From positions 1 to 64,000 of IMG/VR virus record IMGVR_UViG_3300045806_000179: a stretch of 64,000 bases of DNA; one strand, written 5' to 3'. Position 1 is the first letter of the stretch; every line of letters begins with the position of its first letter. Position numbers and translations under genes: made by a program. Source of the DNA: a virus. The notes under the pieces were generated by a model, which was not told the origin of the DNA, did not search any database, and worked only from the letters and a program-made list of their open reading frames with translations. Below are positions 42,483-51,296 of this stretch, piece after piece.

Positions 42483-44477
42483 ATGCAGCTACCTCTGTTC
42501 GTACCAAGCTCAGACTGGAAGGCTCCGACCAGCCTTCCGGTCGTTCCCAGCGGAGTAGTTCTGGGAATCGACACGGAGACGCGGGACAACGGTCTCGCCA
42601 ATGACAGAGGTCCTGGCTGGGCGACACGCGACGGACACATTGCTGGAGTGTCAGTCGCGTGGGGCGGAGAGTCCCACTACATTCCCCTCCGTCATCCAGA
42701 CACCGACAACATGGATCCAGGAGAGACGATGGCCTGGCTCCAGGACGCCGCCAGTAGGTCAGCGAAGAACGTATTCCACAACAGCAGTTACGACACCGGA
42801 TGGCTGGGAACAGAGGGAGTGACCTTCGATCCCGACAAGTCCGAGGACACGCAGCACATGGCGTGCATCGCGAACGAGAACGAGCTGTCGTACAGTCTCG
42901 ACAACTGCTGTCGGCGAGAGGGTGTGCCGGGGAAAGACGAGGCAAAGCTGTGTGAGGCAGCAGCTGCGTTCGGTATCGACCCGAAGAAGGACATGTGGAG
43001 ACTACCGGCGAGGTACGTGGGCGGGTATGCTGCTCAGGATCCTCTGGCAACAATCGGTCTTCTCGAGAAGCTGCAGCCTCGGATCGCAGAGCAGGATCTC
43101 ACTGATGCGTACCGACTCGAGATGGACATCATGCCGATGTGCAACGAGATGCGCCGTCGTGGCATCGTCATCAACGAGGACCGTGCTGATCAGGTCAGGT
43201 CTAGCCTAAACTCGCAGCTGTCAGACGTACTAGCCGCTGCTACGCGAGACCTTACCCTACGCCGCGCGCTCACGACTAAGGACATAAACTCTCCAGTCAA
43301 GCTCATGGAGCTCTTCGACCAGCAGCAGGTTCCGTATCCCCGTACTCCCAAGACTAACATGGGTAGCTTCAAGTCCGACTGGATGCAGAAGAGCGCGCAC
43401 TGGCTTCCGCAGATGATAGTGAGGGCAAGACAGCTCCACGATCTGTCCGACAAGTTCATCGGGAACTATATCCTGGGATCAGTCCACCTCGGGAAGATCC
43501 ACGCGGAGATCCACCAACTAAGGGACGATGACGGTGGCACTCGCACGTACAGATTCTCCTATGCTAACCCACCTCTCCAGCAGATTCCTGCACGATCTGC
43601 AAACGGACGACTCATTAGAAGTATCTTTGAGGCCGAGCAAGGGAAGCTCTGGTATGCTGCTGACTACTCTCAGCAGGAACCAAGGATGGGAGTTCACTTT
43701 GCCAGTCTCTGCAGAATCACCGGGGCTGAGGATGCTGTCAGATACTACTGTGACGATCCCAGTGCTGACTTTCACACAATGGTCGCAGAGCTCACTGGAC
43801 TTACTCGAAAGCAGGCCAAGATCATCAACCTCGGACTGATGTACGGTATGGGTCTCCCGAAGCTGGCCCACTCTCTCGGAGTGACTCTGGAGGAGGCGCA
43901 GGAGATCGTCAACCAGTACAATGCCCGCATGCCGTTCATCGAGAAGCTTAACGAGTTCTGTGAGGGTCGTGCTCAGCAGCGCGGGTTCATCCGTCTTCTT
44001 GACGGCGCACGGTGCAGGTTCGACAAGTGGGAGCCGAAGTGGCGAGGCGACGCTACTGGTAACTTCCTTCTTCCGTACGAGGCTGCCATGGAGAAAGTAG
44101 GGAGAAATGAGCGAAAGATTCGCCGTGCCAATACCCGCAAGGCGATGAACTCTCTCATCCAGGGATCGTCCGCTCGCCAGACTAAGATGGCAATGCGCGA
44201 GTGCTATCGTGATGGTCTAATTCCGCTTCTCCAGATGCATGACGAGATCGACCTTGGTCTAGACAGTCCTCATGACGCAGCAAGAATTAACGAGATTATG
44301 GAGAATGTTGTTAAGTTGAAGATTCCAATGAAAGTAGACGGAGCCTGGGGTAAAAACTGGGGAATGGCATCTGAGGAGATGGATAAAGGGATAACGCCAC
44401 CAACTTTCGAGGAGATAATGGCATCAGCTCCAGGGGATGGTAATACAGAGATACTGTCCAGAAGAACTATAAGATGA
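42483..44477 (+). CDS. DNA polymerase, family A (with 3'-5' exonuclease domain)
   Basis: 664 residues. The exonuclease domain begins with DTET (30-33) and a later NSSYDTGWL. Polymerase motif A is AADYSQQEPRM (about residue 392), motif B KQAKIINLGLMYG (about 443) and motif C QMHDEIDLG (about 584). It would be the replicative polymerase of the phage, working with the AEP primase, UvrD-like helicase and SSB. The DNA near 43,195-43,290 has a locally different, CTA-rich composition. The last 100 bases become AT-rich as the HNH gene approaches. Confidence 0.9.
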   Translation: MQLPLFVPSSDWKAPTSLPVVPSGVVLGIDTETRDNGLANDRGPGWATRDGHIAGVSVAWGGESHYIPLRHPDTDNMDPGETMAWLQDAASRSAKNVFHNSSYDTGWLGTEGVTFDPDKSEDTQHMACIANENELSYSLDNCCRREGVPGKDEAKLCEAAAAFGIDPKKDMWRLPARYVGGYAAQDPLATIGLLEKLQPRIAEQDLTDAYRLEMDIMPMCNEMRRRGIVINEDRADQVRSSLNSQLSDVLAAATRDLTLRRALTTKDINSPVKLMELFDQQQVPYPRTPKTNMGSFKSDWMQKSAHWLPQMIVRARQLHDLSDKFIGNYILGSVHLGKIHAEIHQLRDDDGGTRTYRFSYANPPLQQIPARSANGRLIRSIFEAEQGKLWYAADYSQQEPRMGVHFASLCRITGAEDAVRYYCDDPSADFHTMVAELTGLTRKQAKIINLGLMYGMGLPKLAHSLGVTLEEAQEIVNQYNARMPFIEKLNEFCEGRAQQRGFIRLLDGARCRFDKWEPKWRGDATGNFLLPYEAAMEKVGRNERKIRRANTRKAMNSLIQGSSARQTKMAMRECYRDGLIPLLQMHDEIDLGLDSPHDAARINEIMENVVKLKIPMKVDGAWGKNWGMASEEMDKGITPPTFEEIMASAPGDGNTEILSRRTIR

Positions 44478-44959
44478 GAAGATATCATGAGAATCTTCCA
44501 TCAATCATAAGTAATATAGTTCCTGATGAGCAAGGATGTCGAAGCTGGCCACACACTCTTGATAGAGATGGATACCCTCTACAACATATAGATGGGAAAC
44601 AGTGGAGACTCCACAGATGGATTCTTGAGCGCAAACTCGGTAGGTCTATTCTTCCAGATCATATGTCCCTGCACACATGTGATAATCCATCATGTGTAGA
44701 AGAGAGTCATCTATTTGAAGGAACTCATTCTGACAACATGAAGGACATGTGTAAGAAGGGGAGGAATGCACATAATCTCTCCGAGCTGCCACGCGGAAGT
44801 GATCATCACTCAGCAACTCTGACCGAAGCAAGAGTATTAGCTGCAAGACGACTCAAAGATAGAGGATTTGCAATTACTGTAATTGCTGAAGTATTCTGTG
44901 TGAAACCAAGAGCTTTGTACAGAGCTGTACGTGGTATAACCTGGAGTCACGTAATATGA
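44474..44959 (+). CDS. HNH homing endonuclease with HTH tail
   Basis: 161 residues, overlapping the polymerase stop. RLHRWILERKLGR, LHTCDNPSCVEESHLFEGT and NMKDMCKKGR are the classic HNH_3/phage homing endonuclease core with His, Asn and Cys residues. The last 50 residues (LTEARVLAARRLKDRGFAI ... RAVRGITWSHVI) form a DNA-binding HTH. AT-rich codons differ from the flanking genes, so it is a recent free-standing mobile gene inserted just after the polymerase gene. Confidence 0.85.
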   Translation: MRRYHENLPSIISNIVPDEQGCRSWPHTLDRDGYPLQHIDGKQWRLHRWILERKLGRSILPDHMSLHTCDNPSCVEESHLFEGTHSDNMKDMCKKGRNAHNLSELPRGSDHHSATLTEARVLAARRLKDRGFAITVIAEVFCVKPRALYRAVRGITWSHVI

Positions 44960-45243
44960 GAAACCTGATTCGTATGGGCACAGCTAGTCTACGAAAAGCT
45001 GACGGCCCTACTATAGCGCGAGGCGCAGCAGCGGTCGCGTGGGGGACAGCATTCGTGGTAGAGACAGTCGGAGATACTCTGGAGCGTATCCATCGTGAGA
45101 CTGCCCCTACCATGGGACAGATCTGCACGACGATAGAGCGTCGGCGCATTCGTCCAGAGCAGCTTCGTGAGTGGGCGAAGAACCTAAGGCACGCCTCAGA
45201 GGACCTCATACTACTGGCAGACAGACTGGAGAAGAGACAGTGA
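44956..45243 (+). CDS. Small protein of unknown function
   Basis: 95 residues, ATGA-coupled to the HNH gene. Ala-rich start with one weakly hydrophobic helix (IARGAAAVAWGTAFVVETVG), then a charged helix ending in KNLRHASEDLILLADRLEKR. No family recognised. The start of the coding DNA (44985-45050) shows the CTA/GCG-type composition of the repeat islands. Confidence 0.5.
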   Translation: MRNLIRMGTASLRKADGPTIARGAAAVAWGTAFVVETVGDTLERIHRETAPTMGQICTTIERRRIRPEQLREWAKNLRHASEDLILLADRLEKRQ

Positions 45244-45458
45244 GTGATAGTCCAACATCGTCAGACGTGAGAGTATTCACCAGCACAGGTGTCCTCTTGT
45301 CGGTTCCTGAGCTGACAGACATGGACCTGGTAATGGCACTGCGCGATCCGTTCATGTGGCAGTCCATCTACGTGTCGCATCTTCAGACGCGGCAGAAGGC
45401 GATGCGCGAGGCAGTCGTCAACGAGATATCAGTCAGACTGGCAAGGATGAAGTCATGA
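45240..45458 (+). CDS. Small protein of unknown function
   Basis: 72 residues from a GTG that overlaps the previous stop (GTGA), in frame with a longer open frame that lacks a good earlier start. Contains VRVFTSTGVLLSVPELTDMD and a helical C-terminus. Coupled by ATGA to the exonuclease. Confidence 0.45.
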   Translation: MSDSPTSSDVRVFTSTGVLLSVPELTDMDLVMALRDPFMWQSIYVSHLQTRQKAMREAVVNEISVRLARMKS

Positions 45459-46186
45459 GAAAGTACGTAGTTGTCGACACAGAGACCACCGGACTGGATC
45501 CAGAGGAGGATCGGCTGGTGGAGATTGCGCTCGTTGGTCGAGACGGCGAGGACCATAACCGAGGATATGCTGGAGAGATTCGATTCCAGGAGTCTCTCTG
45601 CAATCCTGGTCGCGACATTCCTCCGCAGGCGAAGGCCGTGCACCACATTCTCGAGAGCGACGTTGCCGACAAGCCAACTCCTGCGGCTGCTCTCGCTCAC
45701 TGCATAAGGTGGATGGATACTGGGCCGGACACTATCTGGGTCGCGCACAATGCTGCGTTCGACATGGGTTTCCTGAAGGATCTTGATCCGTCCCTCGGTG
45801 ACAGGAATCGCTGGATCTGTACCTATCGCTGCGCCATGCAGATCTGGCCGGATGCTCCCGGTCACTCCAATCAGGTGCTGCGCTACTGGCTCGACGTCCG
45901 GCCCGAGCTACCGTCCGACCTATACCCTCACAGGGCGCTGTACGATACGCTCGTCACTGACGAGATCCTGCAGCGCATGCTGGCAGACCACACTCTTGCT
46001 GATCTGGTCGATATGTCCCACCGACCGATTACTCTCAGGAAGATGCCGTTCGGCAAGCACCGTGGCGTTGCATTCAGGGATCTTCCGTCCAGCTATGTGA
46101 GCTGGATCCTGAAGCAGGGTAGCCAGATGGACGCAGACGTTCGCCACACCGCGATGCAGATGGTCAGAAATCCGTCGATGATCTGA
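45455..46186 (+). CDS. DnaQ-like DEDDh exonuclease with DUF3820-like tail
   Basis: 243 residues from ATG 45455. Exo I DTETTG (8-13), Exo II HNAAFDMGFL, Exo III with HRALYDTLVT give the DEDDh set. The C-terminal 50 residues (LRKMPFGKHRGVAFRDLPSSYVSWIL) are a DUF3820-like, putative DNA-binding element often attached to phage exonucleases. The enzyme could proofread, mature ends or degrade host DNA. Confidence 0.8.
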   Translation: MRKYVVVDTETTGLDPEEDRLVEIALVGRDGEDHNRGYAGEIRFQESLCNPGRDIPPQAKAVHHILESDVADKPTPAAALAHCIRWMDTGPDTIWVAHNAAFDMGFLKDLDPSLGDRNRWICTYRCAMQIWPDAPGHSNQVLRYWLDVRPELPSDLYPHRALYDTLVTDEILQRMLADHTLADLVDMSHRPITLRKMPFGKHRGVAFRDLPSSYVSWILKQGSQMDADVRHTAMQMVRNPSMI

Positions 46187-46203
46187 CCGCTGACAGACAA
46201 AGA

Positions 46204-47973
46204 ATGAGGAGCATTCAATTGTCCAGGAATACATTCGCCATGGGACCACAGGTTGAATTTTGTGACCAACTCCACGCAATGAAATACAGAGGAGTCGGGG
46301 AAACCTTCAGAGACGCCATGAACCGAATTGCTACCGCGATGGTGGACAAGGGCAGCAGTCGTCACTACCATCACTTTCGCGACATACTCATGACTCAGCG
46401 ATTCTCCCCTGCCGGTCGGATTCAGGCTGCTGTTGGATCGTCGCGCGACACGACACCGTTCAACTGTTTTGTTAGCGGAACTATCCCTGACAGCTTCGTG
46501 GACTGTAACAATGAACATGGTTCATCGATCATGGGAAGAGTAACTGAAGCTGCTGCCACAATGCGAATGGGCGGAGGAATCGGATACGACTTCTCGACGC
46601 TTAGACCTCGCGGTACGCTCATTAAGAAGCTCCAGTCGAACTCCTCCGGACCACTCTCGTTTATGCACGTCTTCGACGCTGTCTGCGGAGCAACATCCTC
46701 AGCAGGACATCGACGCGGTGCGCAAATGGGCGTGCTCAGAGTCGATCACCCAGACATTATGGAGTTCGTCAATGCCAAGCATGACAATAAAAACCTCTCT
46801 GGGTTCAATATGTCAGTCGCGATTACCGATGACTTCATGAATGCTGTTGCTCGTGACGCCAAGTTCGACTTGGAGTTTAAAGGCGAGATCTACAAGACTG
46901 TCATGGCTGCTGAGCTGTGGGAGTCTATCATGCAGTCGGCGTGGGACTGGGCAGAGCCTGGTGTTCTATTCATCGACACAATTAACCGCATGAACAATCT
47001 GTGGTATTGTGAGACTATTGCGGCGACCAACCCTTGCGGGGAACAGACATTACCACCTTTTGGTGCATGTCTTCTTGGCTCATTCAACCTGACGCAGTAT
47101 CTTGTTCCAATTGGTCAAGATATGCAGAACAGGCAAGATTGGGCTTTCGACTTCGACCAGTTCATCGAGGACATTCCTCACGTCGTTCGTGCAATGGACA
47201 ACGTCATCGACCGAGCAAAGTTCCCTCTAGTACAGCAGGAGGAGGAGGCGAAGTCCAAACGTCGAATGGGTCTCGGTGTAATGGGTCTCGCCAATGCTCT
47301 CGAGACGATGGGAATGCCCTACGGAGAGTCTGTGTTCCTCCTGATGGAGGACAGGATCCTCACTACTCTGCGCGACACAGCCTATCGTGCATCAGTCGAG
47401 ATCGCCAAGGAGAAAGGATCGTTCCCGCTATTCGACGCCGACCTCTACTGCGGGGGTGAGTTCATCAGGACTCTTCCAGAGGACATCCAGCACAACATCC
47501 GCAAGTTCGGAATTCGCAACTCTCACCTCCTGTCCATCGCCCCAACAGGAACAATCTCGATGTGCAACGACAATCTGTCGTCGTCCGCCGAGCCGGTGTT
47601 CGAGGAGTGGACCGAGCGTGCAGTCAACACTCCTGACGGTCCAGTCATCGTCAGGCTACAGGACTATGCTGCCGCCACCTTCGGGACCAAGTCCAAGTTC
47701 ACCCACCAGGTGACCGCCACTGAGCACGTTGACGTGCTCGGAGTCGCTTCCCGGCTCGTCGACTCGTCCGTCTCGAAGACCTGCAACGTCGACGGAACGA
47801 TGGCCTGGGACGACTTCAAGAACATCTATTCTCGAGCTCATGAGCTCGGAGCCAAGGGATGCACGGTGTTCAACTCTGACGGAAAGCGCATGGCTCTCCT
47901 GAAGAAGTCCACCAGCAACGAGAACGCCGCCTGCACGTTCGATCCCAATACCGGGAATCGCAGCTGCGAATAA
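46204..47973 (+). CDS. nrdJ: Ribonucleotide reductase, class II (adenosylcobalamin-dependent) type
   Basis: 589 residues. A GAGGAG at 46207-46212 would better serve a TTG at 46219, so the true start may be five codons later. FSPAGRIQAAVG and FNCFVSG (first active-site Cys), NPCGEQTLPPFGACLLGSFNLT (thiyl-radical Cys and partner), SAPTGTIS-like LSIAPTGTISMC and a C-terminal Cys pair in ENAACTFDPNTGNRSCE are visible. No small radical subunit gene is present, supporting class II. It supplies dNTPs for phage replication. Host cobalamin would be needed. Confidence 0.8.
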   Translation: MRSIQLSRNTFAMGPQVEFCDQLHAMKYRGVGETFRDAMNRIATAMVDKGSSRHYHHFRDILMTQRFSPAGRIQAAVGSSRDTTPFNCFVSGTIPDSFVDCNNEHGSSIMGRVTEAAATMRMGGGIGYDFSTLRPRGTLIKKLQSNSSGPLSFMHVFDAVCGATSSAGHRRGAQMGVLRVDHPDIMEFVNAKHDNKNLSGFNMSVAITDDFMNAVARDAKFDLEFKGEIYKTVMAAELWESIMQSAWDWAEPGVLFIDTINRMNNLWYCETIAATNPCGEQTLPPFGACLLGSFNLTQYLVPIGQDMQNRQDWAFDFDQFIEDIPHVVRAMDNVIDRAKFPLVQQEEEAKSKRRMGLGVMGLANALETMGMPYGESVFLLMEDRILTTLRDTAYRASVEIAKEKGSFPLFDADLYCGGEFIRTLPEDIQHNIRKFGIRNSHLLSIAPTGTISMCNDNLSSSAEPVFEEWTERAVNTPDGPVIVRLQDYAAATFGTKSKFTHQVTATEHVDVLGVASRLVDSSVSKTCNVDGTMAWDDFKNIYSRAHELGAKGCTVFNSDGKRMALLKKSTSNENAACTFDPNTGNRSCE

Positions 47974-47986
47974 GAGGAGAAGAAAA

Positions 47987-48346
47987 ATGGCATTCGAGAT
48001 TGAGGACAATGTTCCGCTTCCGCCTGGTGCCAGCCGAGGCAATGCTCGGTCCGAGGAGACCGAGGCGATCATCAGCCTGAGCGAGGACGGACAGTCGTTC
48101 TTCGTCCCGTGCACCGGCGATGCTCGAGTCAGACTGCAGAAGCAGTTGGGGAGCCGGGGAGCTGGGCTTCGCACAAGTGGGGCGATAGACTTCTACCTCA
48201 TCACTCGACGAGTGTCCGAGCTCAGGAAGGTCTGGGACGAGGAGATCGGAGACTACGAGGTCGACGAGGCCACCGGAGAACTGAAGAAGGAGATGACGGA
48301 CGGACTTCGCGTCTGGCGTCGTGCAACAAGCATCGAGGAGGTCTGA
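47987..48346 (+). CDS. Small protein of unknown function
   Basis: 119 residues, 13 bases after the reductase, with AGGAG upstream. Basic/acidic mix: IISLSEDGQSFFVPCTGD, ARVRLQKQLGSRGAG, RVSELRKVWDEEIGDYEVDE. No motif recognised. It is followed by a strong terminator. Confidence 0.55.
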   Translation: MAFEIEDNVPLPPGASRGNARSEETEAIISLSEDGQSFFVPCTGDARVRLQKQLGSRGAGLRTSGAIDFYLITRRVSELRKVWDEEIGDYEVDEATGELKKEMTDGLRVWRRATSIEEV

Positions 48347-48385
48347 CGTCTGACGCGCTGCCAGCGTCGCTGGATAGGGTATTAG

Positions 48386-48417
48386 GGCGGGCGCTACTAG
48401 GGTAGCGCCCGCCTTTT
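48386..48417 (+). terminator. Rho-independent terminator of the rightward operon
   Basis: A perfect 12-bp stem (GGCGGGCGCTAC / GTAGCGCCCGCC) with TAGG loop, followed by TTTT (48414-48417). The stem is also a CGCTA...TAGCG repeat element. A second hairpin CTCCAG/CTGGAG follows at 48424-48441. It would end most transcripts of the rightward operon. Confidence 0.85.
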
Positions 48418-48506
48418 CCGTAAGGCTCCAGCGGCCTCTGGAGCGGTCTGGAACGGCTTCCGAATTATACGTGGTTTAGCTTAGGTAAAAGTACGGGGTT
48501 AAAGGT

Positions 48507-48935
48507 ATGTCTAGCGACGGTGGACTGTGGCCGGAGGGATTTCGGAAGTACATGCCTCACGTTGACTTTCAGCGCATCGAGACAGGTTCCATAGGTGCTG
48601 GTGTGCCGGACCTGAACGGATGCTGTAGGGGATACGAGGTCTGGATCGAGCTAAAGTTCACTGAGACTTACTCTGTCGAGATTCGACCGGCGCAGGTAGG
48701 TTGGTGTGAGCGTCGCATTAGGGCGGGCGGGCGTATATATATGGCCACGCGTCGACGGCACTCTGGAGGACCTCGGAAGGGACCGGCAGTTGATGAGCTC
48801 TGGCTGCATCATGCTAGAGACATGAGACACGTTCTCACACTTGGACTACAGAGAGGCCCACCGCCACTTCTGAAGTGTGACGGTGGGCCGAGTAGATGGC
48901 TGTGGCCAGAAGTAGACAGGATACTGTTCGGCTAG
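48507..48935 (+). CDS. VRR-NUC / PD-(D/E)xK nuclease-like protein
   Basis: 142 residues. GAGVPDL (catalytic D35) followed by EVWIELK (E48, K50) and RPAQVGW is the order of VRR-NUC/Holliday-junction-resolvase-like nucleases. It would resolve branched DNA before packaging. It stands alone behind the terminator; its own promoter is not obvious. It ends with a four-base overlap with the oppositely oriented gene at 48932, the meeting point of the two early operons. Confidence 0.7.
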   Translation: MSSDGGLWPEGFRKYMPHVDFQRIETGSIGAGVPDLNGCCRGYEVWIELKFTETYSVEIRPAQVGWCERRIRAGGRIYMATRRRHSGGPRKGPAVDELWLHHARDMRHVLTLGLQRGPPPLLKCDGGPSRWLWPEVDRILFG

Positions 48936-49942
48936 TATCCCCGTATCAGCGCCTTTACAGTCTCCGCATTCTCCAGAACAGTGTCGACTATCAGATCCCG
49001 ATCACACCCGTCGATCGCATCGCACAGCACGTGCTTCCATGTTCTTGCCTGAACAACTGGTGCATCGTATCTCGTGGAGAACTGGTACGCACGCTGGTGC
49101 TTCTTTCCATATCGTCTTACGGCCTCCAGCCACACCGGTCCCAACGCGACGCTGCACCAGTCCCAGTCCAGGCGACCCTCCAGAGTGTCGTCGTCGGACT
49201 TGGCTACTAGCTCGCAGATGGCCTGGTCATCGCACACAGCGATGGCGTTACAGATGATACGGTGCATGTAGAAGTCGTACAGAACTGTACGATCCTCCGT
49301 CAGCTGCAGCGGCTCCAGTATGTTATATGTCAGGTTGGCGTGAGACTCTCTCGGGAGGTCCTTCACGCGAAGACTGCGAAAGTACACGAACTCTGACGGA
49401 CGATTGAAGATCTCACACTGCTGCTTCCCGTCCCAAGGCGTGTCACTCCTGTGAGCGTCCGGGAGAAAGATCTCTCCGATCTTCAGGTACTCGGCCATGA
49501 ACGCATCTCCGCGTACGACTATCTTCGTCATGCCGCTCTCTGGCATGACCTGCTCTCCGGACACCAGAGATCCGCCTCTCTCGTCCAGAGTATTGGACTG
49601 TAGCTCACGGAGAGCCTGCCAGAGCTTCCAGTTCTTCCCAAGCTGAGTAGTGAACGGGAGCTGGTGGTACGTCCACGATCCCATGAAGCCCCTCTTCTTC
49701 ATTCGTATCTGCTGATAGTCCGTCCCTCTGAACTCGCCCCTCTTCGTGTAGAAGACGTAGTGGTCGAGACCGATGTATATGGACACATCGATGTGCTCTC
49801 GGAGCAGTACAGCGATTGCGTACTTGAGACCAGTACCGAAGTACCCAATCGGGTTATTCGAGTTCGGCTTCGCAGACACTCCGAATACCTGAAATGCATC
49901 AGGACTCAGCAGTGTCTCAGTTCTGAATACTACAGCTGTCAT
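48932..49942 (-). CDS. GHKL (histidine-kinase-like) ATP-binding protein
   Basis: 336 residues. NPIGYFGTGLKYAIAVLLRE (residues 30-49) is a G1-box of the GHKL ATPase fold, as seen in Hsp90/MutL/RIIA-type proteins. The first residues (TAVVFRTETLLSPDAFQVFGVSAK) would hold the Asn helix. The rest is not similar to kinases: no phospho-His domain. Function unknown; T4 RIIA-like or MORC-like roles could be considered. It is the last gene of the leftward operon, coupled by overlap to the gene upstream. Confidence 0.55.
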   Translation of the reverse strand: MTAVVFRTETLLSPDAFQVFGVSAKPNSNNPIGYFGTGLKYAIAVLLREHIDVSIYIGLDHYVFYTKRGEFRGTDYQQIRMKKRGFMGSWTYHQLPFTTQLGKNWKLWQALRELQSNTLDERGGSLVSGEQVMPESGMTKIVVRGDAFMAEYLKIGEIFLPDAHRSDTPWDGKQQCEIFNRPSEFVYFRSLRVKDLPRESHANLTYNILEPLQLTEDRTVLYDFYMHRIICNAIAVCDDQAICELVAKSDDDTLEGRLDWDWCSVALGPVWLEAVRRYGKKHQRAYQFSTRYDAPVVQARTWKHVLCDAIDGCDRDLIVDTVLENAETVKALIRGY

Positions 49943-50217
49943 CTTCTCATCTCCTCGAGTAGTCGATTCCCGGACTCGGTCACCTCGATGTGGCGACCAT
50001 GTATCCTGATGTATCCCGCAGCTCCGAGAAAGTTCTCCTCAGGCGGATTCATCGCAGCTGGTCTCCTGAGTGATCTCAGAAGACCACCCTCCGAGAATGA
50101 CTCCTCCGGAAGTGCCATTCTGTTCCTGTACTCCAGAAGTCCACGAAACTTCTCGAGCTCAGTCTGAGGAGCGCCGTGCAGCATTCTGTACATCTCAAGC
50201 TTCGGATCCGAGCTCAC
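49939..50217 (-). CDS. Small protein of unknown function
   Basis: 92 residues from a GTG with GAGGAG at seven-base spacing; an ATG at 50193 is the alternative. It ends in AAGYIRIHGRHIEVTESGNRLLEEM, a wing-like beta hairpin and helix typical for winged-helix proteins. Overlaps both neighbours. Confidence 0.5.
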   Translation of the reverse strand: MSSDPKLEMYRMLHGAPQTELEKFRGLLEYRNRMALPEESFSEGGLLRSLRRPAAMNPPEENFLGAAGYIRIHGRHIEVTESGNRLLEEMRR

Positions 50218-50380
50218 TCTCTGTCTCCTCAAAGCTGTCCCACTCCTGCATGGCGACAATGATCGCGAGTCCCTCGAGCTTCAGGGCATCCCTCGCCTCC
50301 TCGAACGTCATTCCATTGTCGAAGCACTGGAACAGAGTGAGATGTTCATTCTCGAACTCTACTATCTTCTTGTAGCACAT
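50195..50380 (-). CDS. Small acidic protein of unknown function
   Basis: 61 residues, Glu-rich (CFDNGMTFEEARDALKLEG). The GMTFEEARDA phrase resembles a short helix-turn-helix. It is separated by nine bases from the preceding membrane protein gene, with GGAGACACAC upstream. Confidence 0.5.
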   Translation of the reverse strand: MCYKKIVEFENEHLTLFQCFDNGMTFEEARDALKLEGLAIIVAMQEWDSFEETESELGSEA

Positions 50381-50389
50381 GTGTGTCTC

Positions 50390-50524
50390 CTATAGCGGAA
50401 GTGGAATTGTCATCTCACGCATAATCACATACACCAGTATTCCGAATATCATCGATCTTGGTGATATAAGTCCAGCCACTAAGCCAATGACCAGAGAGAA
50501 GAAAAATATGCTGTGATCACTCAT
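50390..50524 (-). CDS. Small membrane protein (44 residues)
   Basis: ATG preceded by AGGAGACAGAC. Two hydrophobic segments (FFFSLVIGLVAGLIS and FGILVYVIM) joined by a basic turn. Role unknown; one of several tiny membrane proteins in the leftward operon. Confidence 0.5.
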   Translation of the reverse strand: MSDHSIFFFSLVIGLVAGLISPRSMIFGILVYVIMREMTIPLPL

Positions 50525-50544
50525 GTCTGTCTCCTGTTAACCGC

Positions 50545-50672
50545 TGGGAAGGCGCTACGCGGGCGCTACGCCGCTAGGCTAGTAGGGTAGCACCCACCTA
50601 AATAAACGCCCTCTAGCACCCGCGCTAGGCTCTGGAAGGCTATTTCGCGACTAGGTAGTAACCCCTAAAAAC
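50545..50672. repeat. CGCTA/TAGCG island between genes
   Basis: Contains GGCGCTACGCGGGCGCTACGC, CGCTAGGCTAGTAGGGTAGC and GCGCTAGGCTCTGGAAGGC. The composition matches the other islands. It may hold transcription signals for the operon, but no clear terminator or promoter could be fixed. Confidence 0.5.
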
Positions 50673-50960
50673 CTAGGCGTCGGTCCCGTCGTCACTGAGG
50701 TCAATGTCAGCGCGTACTGGATACCGAAGACTGGACATCTGCGATAGCGCACTGGACAACTGGGAAGACAGCACTCTGATGGTGATATTCAGGTGCTCGT
50801 TAGTGTCGCTCAGAACTCGGACTTTCTTGCTCAGGGACTCCTCCCGCCTGTACATGAACTGCAGCGTGTCCCGGTCGGCCAGTTGTTCAGCGCGCAGTAT
50901 CTCGATCTCCTCCAGAACCTCTGTCAGCATTCGGTCGGCAGTCTTCACATCTTCGATCAT
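50673..50960 (-). CDS. Small coiled-coil protein
   Basis: 95 residues from the ATG that overlaps the previous stop (ATGA). A long helix with heptad pattern (TADRMLTEVLEEIEILRAEQ ... SLSKKVRVLSDTNEHLNITI) is followed by a short acidic tail (DIDLSDDGTDA). The upstream tiny membrane protein and this one could form a spanin-like or membrane-sensing pair, but this is speculative. Confidence 0.5.
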   Translation of the reverse strand: MIEDVKTADRMLTEVLEEIEILRAEQLADRDTLQFMYRREESLSKKVRVLSDTNEHLNITIRVLSSQLSSALSQMSSLRYPVRADIDLSDDGTDA

Positions 50961-51055
50961 CTCACTACTCCAGTAATGTCTCGCTCGAACTGAACCATCA
51001 CCACTGCGGCGACGATGAGTATGAGCGCCCTGCACACCATATTAACTGTAGGCAT
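50957..51055 (-). CDS. Tiny membrane protein (32 residues)
   Basis: MPTVNMVCRALILIVAAVVM then a short basic/acidic tail; one transmembrane helix. ATGA overlap with the coiled-coil gene. No strong RBS visible. Confidence 0.4.
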   Translation of the reverse strand: MPTVNMVCRALILIVAAVVMVQFERDITGVVR

Positions 51056-51068
51056 CGCGTGTCCAGTA

Positions 51069-51296
51069 TCAGTCAACAGTTACGCCGAGAACCTCGGTCG
51101 CTATCATCACGCTGAACACGTCAGGCGGAGTACCGCATGACGCAACTATCGTCGGAGAGTCAGACTTCATGGAGCGCTGCTCGTAGACTACCCTGGCGGC
51201 TGTTGGTCCGTCGATCGGGAGAAAGAGAGTTAGTCCCTGAAGAGAAGCTCGCATGACGAACTTCCCTCTCCGATGTACGTCGTACAGAATGATCAA
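51069..51296 (-). CDS. Small protein of unknown function, TTG start
   Basis: 75 residues. The TTG at 51296 overlaps the stop of the preceding tiny membrane gene (TTGA), in the same coupling style as the other genes here; no ATG fits as well. The protein has beta-rich phrases (IILYDVHRRGKFVMRASLQG, LTLFLPIDGPTAARVVYEQ). No family recognised. Confidence 0.45.
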   Translation of the reverse strand: MIILYDVHRRGKFVMRASLQGLTLFLPIDGPTAARVVYEQRSMKSDSPTIVASCGTPPDVFSVMIATEVLGVTVD

